Shown: one piece after another, positions 30,469 through 39,046 of the stretch | How positions within the stretch are numbered: the stretch's first letter is position 1 | Layout of the letters: the number at the start of each line of letters is the position of its first letter | Source of the DNA: JAPXSY01 sp034003585 | GTDB taxonomy: Bacteria; Verrucomicrobiota; Kiritimatiellia; RFP12; UBA1067 | Assembly (NCBI GenBank): GCA_034003585.1 | Contig: JAVEYH010000011.1 | Coordinates: forward strand, 1 to 48,865 | DNA length: 48,865 nucleotides | Direction: 5' to 3' | Notes under the pieces: model-generated | The model's input: the letters and a program-made list of their open reading frames with translations, nothing else | Told to the model about the DNA's origin: nothing | The model's database searches: none | Made by a program: the position numbers and the translations under genes

Positions 30469-33216
30469 TCAACGCAACGAGATCGTGATTCCCCGCCGCG
30501 GCGGCGCGGCGAGCCGCAGTTCGGTGTGGTCCTCCGAAAGGACCACGGGCGTGTAATCCGGATAGCCGGACACGCTCACGTCCGTAAACTCCACATACCC
30601 CTTGAGCGTGAGCAGCGCCGCCTCGTCCGGCTCCGTGAGTTTCACGAGCGGGATGACGGCCTTCGGGTTGGCCTTCATCCACGCCTTGGCCGCGATCCGG
30701 ATCCGCGTCGCGCCCCAGTCCGTAAACCCCGCGGTGCGCGCTTTGAATACGAACCGGTTCACCTGCAGCGGCGCCCGCGGCAGACCGTCCGCGCCGGCGT
30801 ACCCGTTCGTCGGCACGTTAAACTCGATTAGCGCGCCGAGGTTCTCATAGAGGTTGAAGACCTTTGTGGTATTCACGTTGTTTTGGAACAGCGCCTGGGA
30901 ACCCGTGAAAATCAGGTGCGGCGCGCAGTTGGTGTTGTCCGGCCACCCGAACTCGACGTCCCCCCGCACGTCGACCGTGCCGTCACGGATGTCGACAAAC
31001 GTGTTGGAAGACGCGGGGCTGCCGAACCACGCGAACGAGGAATACCCGACCCGCAGGGTCGCCGATTCCACGGTCCCGCCGTCCATCACGTACAGCCCGC
31101 TGCAGTTCCCTCGTACGGTGAGGGTTTTCGATGGGGACGCCACCCGCGAATTCGCGCCCGTCACGCAGAGAAAGGCGAACCCGCTGCCCGCCGAATGGTT
31201 CATCATTGAAATCTCGCGCCGCTGCGGCGTCCACACGGAGCCGCCCTTCACCCACACGCGGCTGCCGTTGTCCCAGTACGAGAGGTCGCCGTTGAACACG
31301 GTGCCGTTGAGAACCAGCCCCGCCTGGGCGTCGGCCCCCGCGTTCGCGAGCAGGATGCCCGCGTGCGGCATGTTGAGCGTTCCGTTGCGGAATTCGACCG
31401 TCCCCGCGGGATACTCGAAATCGAACTTCTGCGTTTTCCAACCACTGATGAACAGCGCCATCGTATCGCCGTCGCCCGTTTTCGTCACGTCCAGCGTGTG
31501 GCCGTTCAGATCAAGCGTGAGCAATCCCGAGTTAAAGGAGTCCGTGGTGAGAGCCCTGACCTGCGTGTCGGCGTTGAGGGTCACGGTGTAGGTGCCTGCC
31601 GGGAAAGATTTGACGGTGTCTTCGCCGCGCGGCCACGTGGGCTGTTCAGTGAAGGTGGCGTTGGTGGAGGCCCAGCTTGCGATATCCTGCCAGACACCGT
31701 TTGCAGCCGTCTTCCAGGTGAAGATCTCCGCGAACCCGCCACTCGTGAAGGTCAGCTCGTTTGTCGTGGCGAGCCCCTGCTCATTCGCCACAATCATCTT
31801 CGCGTAATGTACCGTATGCTGGGGAAATCCCGAAACCATGACGTTCGTCGAAACCGGAACCGGGAGGTCGATCCGGTCGGCGAGGCGGACGGTGACGGCA
31901 CCGGCGTAATCGGGCACCGTGCTGTAGAGCAGATCAACCGACGACGCATAGTCCGAGAAGGCCCCGTAGTAGTCCACATTCACCGTGAACGCCATGTCCC
32001 CCTCTTTCGCGGCGGGGGCCGCCGCGGCGGTGAACGACGGCGGCGTGGGCGTCTGATGCACGCCGGGCGTGATGATGCTCAAAATCCTGCCGTCGGGCGA
32101 GACGGCCAGGGCCGGGGTGTTCGTGAACATCACGTCCGGGAACCCGGGATATTCGAGCGTGGCCGCCAGTTGTTCCAGCGCCGCGGCGTTGGCGGTTTCG
32201 AGATCGAGAAGCGGGAGAATCGAATCCGGATGGCCGAACATCCATTCGAACCCTTTCACGCGGATCTTCGTCCCGCCCCAGTTTTTCCAGTTCGCGTCCG
32301 TCCGGTTCGCGAGTGTGAGGGTGCGCATCCGGAATGGGGCGCGGACGCTTCCCGCCCCGTTCGTAAAGGCCCCGTCCGCAAGGTCGAACTCGAACGTCGT
32401 GCCAAGGCCGTTGTAGACCGTCACCGCGCCGGCGCTTGCGTTCGTGACCGCGAGGAGGGAATCGCCGCCGCGGAACGAGAGCCGAGGGAAACAGTTCGTC
32501 TCGTAGTTCCATCCCACGGTGAGGTTTCCCGTAAGTTCGACGGCCCCGTTCCGGATATCCACGAACGTGTCCTCGGAATCGGCCGTGCCGGAGGAGGAAG
32601 TCACGTAATCGCCGATTTTCAAAGACTGAACATTGATCCGGCCGNNNNNNNNNNNNNNNNNNNNNNNNNNNNNNNNNNNNNNNNNNNNNNNNNNNNNNNN
32701 NNNNNNNNNNNNNNNNNNNNNNNNNNNNNNNNNNNNNNNNNNNNCGGCCGTCATCACAGCGCCGGTTCCGACGATCATGCCGCCGGAACTGACGCCGCCG
32801 GCGTACCCCATGTAGAAAAAGGGAATGTTGAACGTGCCGTTCCTGAACTCGACCGAGGAGTCGGCGGGAATCAGATTCAGGTTCTGGCTGACGCTCCCGG
32901 CGATGGTGAACGCCCAATTATTGGTGTAGGTACCCGTCAGCGTGTGCCCGCACAGGTCAAGGACCGGCCTTTTCGGCGTGGCAGCCGAACCGTAGTCGCA
33001 TGTGATCCGATACAGCGGCACGTCCGCATCCGAGGAGATCATGTAGGCCCCTGTACAAAATTTGGCCGTATCCGTCTCGCCGGGATAGGTCGTGCCGCCG
33101 GTCCATTTGGTCGTGTCCTGCCACAACCCGTTCACAGCCGTTGCCCAGGTATATGTCTCGGCGCCCCCCGCTGCCACCGCAACCATCGCGCAAAACAGAG
33201 CTGCTGTCCGCCTCAT
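30469..33216 (-). CDS. Secreted protein with two tandem ~430-residue repeats, interrupted by an assembly gap
   Basis: The apparent 915 residues include 34 undetermined ones from the N run at 32645-32744. Residues 1-18 form a Sec signal peptide. The protein has two copies of one module: each starts with (Y/F)TWxTAxNGxWQD, has a PVLDLCGHTL / LTLDLNGHTL strand, VEFRNGT, NTFVDIR(N/D)G and a late domain with TRIRI or TKIRVKGF and 'IPLL/V-L'. Between the modules lies an Ig-like stretch (about 400-480). The modules look like right-handed beta-helices similar in style to the 10 kb protein but without clear PATR motifs. AAAGGAG precedes the ATG. The downstream part of module 1 is probably missing more sequence than 100 bases. 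Function unknown, presumably outside the cell. Confidence 0.8.
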   Translation of the reverse strand: MRRTAALFCAMVAVAAGGAETYTWATAVNGLWQDTTKWTGGTTYPGETDTAKFCTGAYMISSDADVPLYRITCDYGSAATPKRPVLDLCGHTLTGTYTNNWAFTIAGSVSQNLNLIPADSSVEFRNGTFNIPFFYMGYAGGVSSGGMIVGTGAVMTAXXXXXXXXXXXXXXXXXXXXXXXXXXXXXXXXXXGRINVQSLKIGDYVTSSSGTADSEDTFVDIRNGAVELTGNLTVGWNYETNCFPRLSFRGGDSLLAVTNASAGAVTVYNGLGTTFEFDLADGAFTNGAGSVRAPFRMRTLTLANRTDANWKNWGGTKIRVKGFEWMFGHPDSILPLLDLETANAAALEQLAATLEYPGFPDVMFTNTPALAVSPDGRILSIITPGVHQTPTPPSFTAAAAPAAKEGDMAFTVNVDYYGAFSDYASSVDLLYSTVPDYAGAVTVRLADRIDLPVPVSTNVMVSGFPQHTVHYAKMIVANEQGLATTNELTFTSGGFAEIFTWKTAANGVWQDIASWASTNATFTEQPTWPRGEDTVKSFPAGTYTVTLNADTQVRALTTDSFNSGLLTLDLNGHTLDVTKTGDGDTMALFISGWKTQKFDFEYPAGTVEFRNGTLNMPHAGILLANAGADAQAGLVLNGTVFNGDLSYWDNGSRVWVKGGSVWTPQRREISMMNHSAGSGFAFLCVTGANSRVASPSKTLTVRGNCSGLYVMDGGTVESATLRVGYSSFAWFGSPASSNTFVDIRDGTVDVRGDVEFGWPDNTNCAPHLIFTGSQALFQNNVNTTKVFNLYENLGALIEFNVPTNGYAGADGLPRAPLQVNRFVFKARTAGFTDWGATRIRIAAKAWMKANPKAVIPLVKLTEPDEAALLTLKGYVEFTDVSVSGYPDYTPVVLSEDHTELRLAAPPRRGITISLR
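32645..32744. other. Assembly gap of 100 N
   Basis: Exactly 100 undetermined bases, the usual placeholder for unknown length. Both flanks carry the same six bases, cggccg. The gap lies inside the first repeat module of the secreted protein. Confidence 0.99.
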
Positions 33217-33259
33217 GACTCACGCTCCTTTTCAAAATATCAAATTTAACGTGATAAAA

Positions 33260-33289
33260 ACCATATCATGGAAAAAGTCCGGCTGTCCA
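33260..33289 (-). promoter_or_regulatory. Possible promoter for the duplicated secreted protein
   Basis: On the minus strand TGGACA (5/6) at 33289-33284, an 18-nt spacer, and TATGGT (4/6) at 33265-33260. It lies 44 bp before the start codon. Confidence 0.4.
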
Positions 33290-33317
33290 CTTTATTTGAG
33301 GGAGCATCCGCTTCTGT

Positions 33318-33346
33318 TTGTGCTACCTTTGCGGAAACGGTACACT
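33318..33346 (+). promoter_or_regulatory. Possible promoter for the SMP-30-like gene
   Basis: TTGTGC (3/6) at 33318-33323, 17-nt spacer, TACACT (4/6) at 33341-33346, 39 bp before the ATG. Weak match. Confidence 0.3.
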
Positions 33347-33385
33347 GCGTCCCGTCAGACCGGAAAATCAGGAAAGGGGGAAAAC

Positions 33386-34288
33386 ATGAAGCGGGAATTG
33401 CGGGCGGGAGCGGTTTGGATCACGTTGTGCGCGGCCGCATCATGGGCCGGACTGGAGGAGGTGGTGGCGCCCGGAACGCTCGCCGAACCGGTGGCGACCG
33501 GATTCGTTTTCACCGAGGGGGCGACGGTCAACGCCGCGGGCGAGGTGTTCTTCACGGACCAGCCCAACAACCGGATCCTGCGCTGGTCGCGCGAACAGGG
33601 GCTGCGGGTTTTCCTGGACCCGGCCGGCCGCGCCAACGGCATGTGCTTCCGGCCGGACGGCACGCTGCTGGTCTGCGCCGACGAGAAAAACGAGCTGTGG
33701 TCCGTTACGCCGGACGGCGGCGTCACGGTTCTCGCCCGCGCCTTTGAGAACAAAAACCTGAACGGCCCGAATGACGTCTGGGCGCGGCCGCAGGGCGGCT
33801 GTTATTTCACCGACCCTTTCTACAAACGCCGCTGGTGGACCCATGCCGAGGCGCCCCAGGGCACACAGCAGGTTTACTTTCTGCCGCCGGACGGCGCGCC
33901 CGTCCGCGTGACGGAGGATCTGGTCACCCCCAACGGACTGGTCGGCACGGCCGACGGCACCACGCTCTACGTGGCGGACCTCGGCGCGGAACGGACGTAT
34001 GCCTATGCGATCCTGCCGGACGGGCGCCTCGACCGCAAACGCCTCTTTTGTTCCATGGGTTCGGACGGCATGACGCTGGATGCCGACGGCCGGCTCTATC
34101 TGACCCACAAAACAGGCGTCAGCGTCTTCGGTCCCGCAGGGACGCTGCTGGGCGTGATCCCGATCCCGGAATCGTGGAGCGCCAACGTCTGCATCGGCGG
34201 CCCGAAGAAAGACACGCTTTTTGTGACGGCGATGAAAACCCTGTACGCGGTCCCGCTGCGGGTCCGGGGCACGGCTCAGGGCAAGTGA
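33386..34288 (+). CDS. SMP-30/gluconolactonase-like secreted protein
   Basis: The protein has 300 residues from the ATG at 33386, with GGAAAGGGGG upstream. Residues 1-21 form a Sec signal peptide. The mature part is a six-bladed propeller: repeated blades of the form G-x-V-(F/Y)-F-T-D, ILRWS, NGMCFRPDGTLLVCAD, NLNGPNDVWARPQGGCYFTD, NGLVGTADGTTLYVAD and DGMTLDADGRLYLT. Asn and Asp in the NGPND and NG/SDGM turns match the metal-binding positions of SMP-30/regucalcin. A lactonase acting on sugar lactones in the periplasm is likely; the substrate cannot be told. The FtsX-type permease gene starts 28 bp downstream. Confidence 0.9.
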   Translation: MKRELRAGAVWITLCAAASWAGLEEVVAPGTLAEPVATGFVFTEGATVNAAGEVFFTDQPNNRILRWSREQGLRVFLDPAGRANGMCFRPDGTLLVCADEKNELWSVTPDGGVTVLARAFENKNLNGPNDVWARPQGGCYFTDPFYKRRWWTHAEAPQGTQQVYFLPPDGAPVRVTEDLVTPNGLVGTADGTTLYVADLGAERTYAYAILPDGRLDRKRLFCSMGSDGMTLDADGRLYLTHKTGVSVFGPAGTLLGVIPIPESWSANVCIGGPKKDTLFVTAMKTLYAVPLRVRGTAQGK

Positions 34289-34316
34289 GGCGGCCGTCCC
34301 GCGTTCGGAGACTCCC

Positions 34317-37300
34317 ATGCTGGGCATTTGGGTCAAAAGAAGCCTGCGTTATTACGGCTTGCGGCAGGCGCTTTTCGCCGCGACCGCGGCCCTGACCACC
34401 GCCATCCTCTCCGCCGCGCTGCTCACCGGCGACTCGCTGCGGCGCACGCTGGCGCGCGGCGTGGCCGCGCGCCTCGGAACGGTCCGCTCGGCCGCCCTTC
34501 GCGATGCCGGACCCTTTCCCGCCGCGCTGGCCGACCGCCTGCCGGACACGCAAGCCGCCCTGCTGCTCAACGGCGAGCTGCTGACTTCCGGAGGCGACGT
34601 GTGCGACGGCCGCGCGCAGATCCTCGGCGCGGGCGGCGGCCCCGCGGAACGCGCCGGCGCGGACGGTGTCTGGACCGCCGCGCTCAACGCCCGGGGGCTC
34701 GCGTTGACCCCGCCGGGCGAGGCGGCGATCCGTTTCGAGAAAACCCGGCTCCTGCCCGCCGAACTGCCGCTCGGCGCGGCGCGCGAAAACCGGATGGTCC
34801 GGCGCGCCATCCGTGCGGGACCCGCGGCGGACGGCACGCTGATCCCCGCGGACTTCGCGCTCTGGCCCGGCTCCGTGCCCCCCGTCAACGTGCGCGTGCC
34901 GCTCGAGCCGCTCGCGCGCGCCGCGGGCGCGCCGGGCATGGCCAACCTCCTGCTCTCGACCCTCGCGCCCCGCGACCTCGAACGCGCGCTGTCCGCAACG
35001 CTCACTCCGGAGGACGCCGGCCTCATGCTCACCCCGGGGGACGGGCCGGCCACGCTGCTGAAAAGCCGCGCCGTATATCTGCCGCGCGCCCTGCCGGACG
35101 TGCTGGCGCGCGCGGGGCTGCGCGCGGAGTGGGCGACCTTCCATCTCGCCGACGCCTTCGAGGCCAACGGGCGGTCAACCCCCTACGGTTTCGTCGCGGG
35201 CCTCACCCCGGGCACCGGACCCGTGCCGCGGGATCTGCGCGAGGACGAGGTGGTCCTCAACGCATGGCTGGCCGAGGCGCTGGGTGCGGGGACGAACGGC
35301 ACCCTGACCCTGCGCTGGCGCCGTTTTGAATCCGGCGGCCGGCTCGTGGAGGACCAACGGATATTCCGTGTGCGCGCGGTGATCGGCATGGAAGAAGCCG
35401 CAGCCGTCAAAACGCGGATGCCGTCTTTCCCGGGGCTTGAAGGTGTGGACCGGTGCGCGGCGTGGGACGTGGGCATGCCCATGGATGAGGAGAAACTGCA
35501 CGACGCCGCCAACGAGGCGTACTGGGACGCGTGGCGCGAAACCCCCAAGGCGTTCCTCACGTACGGGGCGGCGAAGCGCGGGTTCGGCACGCTGTTCGGC
35601 GAAGCGATGAGCGCGCGCGTCCCCGCCGCGGCGGACACGGTGTCGCAGGCGCTCCGGGGCCTCTCCCCGGCCCAGGCGGGATTCGCGGTCCGGCCGGTTT
35701 GGGAGGAGGGGCTGCGGGCGGCGCAAGGGACAACCGATTTCCGCCTGCTCTTTACCGGCATGGCGTGCGTGCTGATGATCGCGGCCCTGACCCTCTCGGG
35801 GCTCTCCCTGGCCCTGGCGCTGGAAACGCGCAAACACGAGGCGGCCCTGTTCCGCGCGGTCGGCTGGAGCCGGTCGCGGGTGGCCGCGGCGCTGGCCGCG
35901 GAATGGGGCGTCCCGCTCGTTGCGGGGGCGGGTGCGGGCGCCGGACTCGGCGCCGGACTGGCCCGCGCCCTGGTGTGGGGCCTCGGCCGGTTCTGGCGGG
36001 ACGCCTTTGCCGGGGCCGAGACAACCTTTCTCTTCTCCTGGCCCGCAGCGCTGAGCGCGGCCGGGATCGGACTGGCCCTCACCTCCGCGGTGATGCTCCG
36101 GACCGTTTTCCGGCTGACGGCCTGTTCGCCGGTCGCGCTGTGGCAGGACGCCGACACGCCGCCCGCGCCCGCCGCGGCCCGCCGCGTCCTGTTCGAGAAC
36201 GCGCTGGGCGCGGCCCTGGCCGCGGCGGCCCTCGCACTGCTGACGGCCGCCGCACGCGACAGCGGCTCCGCCACGGGCGCGTTCTTCGGTGCCGGCCTGC
36301 TCCTGATGTTCTCGCTGCTGCTTTTTTTCCGCACCCTCTGCGCGCGGCTGCGGCGGGCGGAGGCGCCGGTGATCACCTCTCCCGGCGCGGCCGGCGTAAG
36401 CCGCACGCTGGTGACGCCGCGACGCAGCACAACGGTGGTGCTACTGCTGGCGTGCGGGATCTTCCTGACCCTCGGCGTGCTCTCGATGCGCCAGGATCCC
36501 GCGGCCGGCTGCGAACACACCTGGTCCGGCAGCGGGGGGTTCGCATCGATCGTCTCCTCCGCCACGGCCCTCGACCGCGAGCGCGGCCTCGAGCTGGCGC
36601 GGCGCGTCAGCGGCGGCCAGGGGGTCGTGCCCGTCCGCGTGCGGGAAGGCGACGAGGCGGGCTGCCTCAACATGAGCCTTCCCCAGTCGCCGCGCCTGTT
36701 CGGTCTCGACGCGCGGGCCATGGCGCGCGCGCGGGCCTTTGAACCCCGTGACGCGGGCGGCGTCTGGTCACTCCTCGACCGCCCGCTGCCAGACGGCGCG
36801 ATCCCCGCGCTGGCTGCGGATCAGGCCATGCTCCGGTACAGCCTGAAGGCCCGGGCCGATCCGGCGGACGGCGCCGTGTACGCCTACACGGGGGCGGACG
36901 GCGAAACCTGGCGCGTGCGCCTTGTGGGCGCACTGCCGGTACGCAGCGGGATCCTGCAGGGCGCGCTGCTGGTGGACGAGCACGCCTTTCTGCGGATGTT
37001 TCCCGCTGCGGGATACCGGCTCTGGCTGTGCGACTACGCCCCCTATCTGCTGCGCGAAGCGGCCGACCGGCCTGGCGCCGCGTCCGCCGCAAACGCGGCC
37101 GGGGAACGGGCCGCGGCGCGGCTGCGCCATCCGGAGCCCGGGGTCACCGTGGAAACCGCCGCCGAGCGCCTGCGGCTGCTGGGTTCGGTGGAGCGCTCGT
37201 ATCTGGATCTCTTTCTGGTGCTCGGCGGCCTCGGCCTCCTTCTCGGCGTGGCGGGCATGACGCTGTCCTTCGCGCGGGGCATGGCGGAACGCCGCGGCGA

Positions 37301-37580
37301 ATTGGCGCTGCTGAGCGCGGCCGGCCTCTCCCGCCGCGTGATGCTGCGCCTGCTGCTGGCCGAGCACGGCGTGACGGTTGCGGCGGGTCTGACAGCGGGG
37401 ATCCTTCCCTCGCTGGTCGCGATCCGGCCCGCGGCCCAGGCGTTGCACAGCGCTTTCCCCTGGCGCACGCTCGCGCTCCTGCTGCTCCTGCTCACGGCCA
37501 CCGCCCTGCTGGGCGTGTGGGCCTCCGCCTGGGCCGTTTCGCGGCGCATCGGACCCGACGCGCTCAAGGACGAGACGTGA
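34317..37580 (+). CDS. ABC transporter permease with two FtsX domains
   Basis: The protein has 1087 residues. A first membrane span (about 18-40) is followed by a large extracytoplasmic region (about 45-470). The first FtsX block of about three or four spans covers about 475-610 (ALETRKHEAALFRAVGWSRSRV at its cytoplasmic turn). Extra spans follow at about 620-725, a second extracytoplasmic region at about 725-960, and a second FtsX block at about 965-1085 (RRGELALLSAAGLSRRVMLRLL). This layout is typical of MacB/LolC-like exporters that move lipoproteins, lipids or peptides by mechanotransmission rather than import. No ATPase gene adjoins, so the partner is elsewhere. Very Ala/Arg-rich. ATG at 34317 with CGGAG seven nt upstream. 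Confidence 0.87.
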   Translation: MLGIWVKRSLRYYGLRQALFAATAALTTAILSAALLTGDSLRRTLARGVAARLGTVRSAALRDAGPFPAALADRLPDTQAALLLNGELLTSGGDVCDGRAQILGAGGGPAERAGADGVWTAALNARGLALTPPGEAAIRFEKTRLLPAELPLGAARENRMVRRAIRAGPAADGTLIPADFALWPGSVPPVNVRVPLEPLARAAGAPGMANLLLSTLAPRDLERALSATLTPEDAGLMLTPGDGPATLLKSRAVYLPRALPDVLARAGLRAEWATFHLADAFEANGRSTPYGFVAGLTPGTGPVPRDLREDEVVLNAWLAEALGAGTNGTLTLRWRRFESGGRLVEDQRIFRVRAVIGMEEAAAVKTRMPSFPGLEGVDRCAAWDVGMPMDEEKLHDAANEAYWDAWRETPKAFLTYGAAKRGFGTLFGEAMSARVPAAADTVSQALRGLSPAQAGFAVRPVWEEGLRAAQGTTDFRLLFTGMACVLMIAALTLSGLSLALALETRKHEAALFRAVGWSRSRVAAALAAEWGVPLVAGAGAGAGLGAGLARALVWGLGRFWRDAFAGAETTFLFSWPAALSAAGIGLALTSAVMLRTVFRLTACSPVALWQDADTPPAPAAARRVLFENALGAALAAAALALLTAAARDSGSATGAFFGAGLLLMFSLLLFFRTLCARLRRAEAPVITSPGAAGVSRTLVTPRRSTTVVLLLACGIFLTLGVLSMRQDPAAGCEHTWSGSGGFASIVSSATALDRERGLELARRVSGGQGVVPVRVREGDEAGCLNMSLPQSPRLFGLDARAMARARAFEPRDAGGVWSLLDRPLPDGAIPALAADQAMLRYSLKARADPADGAVYAYTGADGETWRVRLVGALPVRSGILQGALLVDEHAFLRMFPAAGYRLWLCDYAPYLLREAADRPGAASAANAAGERAAARLRHPEPGVTVETAAERLRLLGSVERSYLDLFLVLGGLGLLLGVAGMTLSFARGMAERRGELALLSAAGLSRRVMLRLLLAEHGVTVAAGLTAGILPSLVAIRPAAQALHSAFPWRTLALLLLLLTATALLGVWASAWAVSRRIGPDALKDET

Positions 37581-37589
37581 AAAAAGCCA

Positions 37590-38405
37590 TTGTCCTTTCA
37601 GAGGGGTTTCGGTAATCTGTCTGCGTTTGGATCACGGTGCGGAAAGGGGGCGTTTCTGGAAACGCTACGGAGTGGCAAAGTCCAATACAAGCGGATTTTG
37701 CTGAAGCTGAGCGGTGAGGTGCTGGGCAACAGGCAAACGGGCGAATGCATCGATCCCGACGCGCTGGCGTCCATGGCCCGCCGGGTGGCGCGGATCGTTG
37801 AATTGGGTGTGCAGACCGGGATCGTGCTGGGCGGCGGCAACATTTTCCGGGGCCTCCGGGGCGAAGCCAAGGGCGTGAACCGGACCACCGGGGACAACAT
37901 GGGCATGCTCGCTACGATCATCAACGGCCTGGCGATGCAGAACGCTTTGGAGCAGTTGGGGCTGGAGACGCGGCTGCAGACGGCGATCGAGATGCATCAG
38001 GTGGCCGAGCCGTTCATCCAGCGCAAGGCGATGCGCCATTTGGAGAAGGGCCGGGTGGTGATTTTCGCGGGCGGCACCGGAAACCCGTATTTCAGCACCG
38101 ATTCGGCGGCCGCGCTGCGCGCGAGCGAGATCGGCGCGGCGCTGCTGCTGAAAGCCACAAAGGTGGACGGGATTTACACGGCGGACCCGAATCTGGACCC
38201 GAACGCGACACGGTACGCCAAGGTCACCTACGAGGACGCGCTGCGCAAGCGTCTGAAAGTGATGGATTCGGCCGCCTTCGCGTTGTGCATGGACAACCGG
38301 ATCCCGATTGTGGTGTTTGATTTTTACGACGAGGACGCGTTGGAGCGGATCGTGTGCGGCGAGACCATCGGCACACTGGTCGGCGACACGACGCAGATCG
38401 GCTGA
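37590..38405 (+). CDS. pyrH: UMP kinase
   Basis: Up to 271 residues are open from a TTG at 37590, but the family N-terminus (YKRILLKLSGE) begins only at about residue 33. There is no ATG or GTG near it. A CTG at 37656 has GGAAAGGGGG five nt upstream and would give 249 residues, close to the family's 235-250; I regard it as the likelier true start. Signatures: VLGGGNIFRGLRG, NRTTGDNMGMLATIINGLA, FAGGTGNPYFSTDSAAALRA, KATKVDGIYTADP. It phosphorylates UMP to UDP with ATP and is usually hexameric and regulated by GTP/UTP. frr follows, the common pyrH-frr order. Confidence 0.95.
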   Translation: MSFQRGFGNLSAFGSRCGKGAFLETLRSGKVQYKRILLKLSGEVLGNRQTGECIDPDALASMARRVARIVELGVQTGIVLGGGNIFRGLRGEAKGVNRTTGDNMGMLATIINGLAMQNALEQLGLETRLQTAIEMHQVAEPFIQRKAMRHLEKGRVVIFAGGTGNPYFSTDSAAALRASEIGAALLLKATKVDGIYTADPNLDPNATRYAKVTYEDALRKRLKVMDSAAFALCMDNRIPIVVFDFYDEDALERIVCGETIGTLVGDTTQIG

Positions 38406-38413
38406 ACGGGAGC

Positions 38414-38430
38414 GCCCGCCGGAAGCGGGC
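38414..38430 (+). other. Small GC-rich stem-loop between pyrH and frr
   Basis: Six-base arms gcccgc and gcgggc with a 5-base loop, ending 16 bp before the frr start codon and just ahead of its AGGAG site. It might tune frr translation or processing of a joint transcript. Confidence 0.35.
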
Positions 38431-38446
38431 CGGACAGGAGAACGTC

Positions 38447-39010
38447 ATGGATACGCTGGATGATGTGCTGCTCGACACGATCGACAAGATGGACAACACG
38501 GTGAACGTGCTCAAGGACCAGTTCTCGGGTTTGCGCACCGGCAAAGCCTCGCCCGCGCTGGTGGACGGCGTGCAGGTGCAGTATTACGGCACGCCGACGC
38601 GGCTGCGCGATCTGGCGAACATCTCCACGCCCGAGCCGCGCCTGATCGTGATCAGCGCGTACGACCCCACGGCCCTGCCGGAAATCGAGAAGGCCATCCT
38701 GGCGGCGAACCTCGGCGTGACCCCGCGCAACGACGGCCGGGTGATCCGCGTGCCGATCCCGGAACTCAACGAGGAGCGCCGTAAAGAGATCGTCAAGGTC
38801 GCCAAGCGCCAGGCGGAAGAGGCGCGGATCGCCGTGCGCAACGTGCGGCGCGAGGCCAACGACCTGGTCAAGGCCCTTCAGAAAGACGGCAAGATCACGG
38901 AAGACGAGCGCGACCGCGGTTTGGAGGAGGTCCAGAAAACCACCGACGCCCACATCGCGAAAATCGACGGCGATTTGAAAAACAAGGAAGCGGAGGTGAT
39001 GGCCGTGTGA
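38447..39010 (+). CDS. frr: Ribosome recycling factor
   Basis: The protein has 187 residues (E. coli 185). The start at 38447 has AGGAG seven nt upstream; the longer open frame is not family sequence. Signatures: LKDQFSGLRTGKASPALVDGVQVQYYGTPTRL, RNDGRVIRVPIPELNEERRKE, and a helical C-terminus with DGKITEDERDR. It splits post-termination ribosomes with EF-G. Follows pyrH by 41 bp. Confidence 0.97.
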   Translation: MDTLDDVLLDTIDKMDNTVNVLKDQFSGLRTGKASPALVDGVQVQYYGTPTRLRDLANISTPEPRLIVISAYDPTALPEIEKAILAANLGVTPRNDGRVIRVPIPELNEERRKEIVKVAKRQAEEARIAVRNVRREANDLVKALQKDGKITEDERDRGLEEVQKTTDAHIAKIDGDLKNKEAEVMAV

Positions 39011-39046
39011 CGCGGCCGTCGCCGAACCCAGACGGAGGCAGGAGTT

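Noticed and set aside
27962..30682. 906-codon minus-strand frame opposite the antiporter gene
   Set aside because: Antisense shadow of a verified gene; composition is dominated by Gly, His, Asp, Gln and Arg with no domain.
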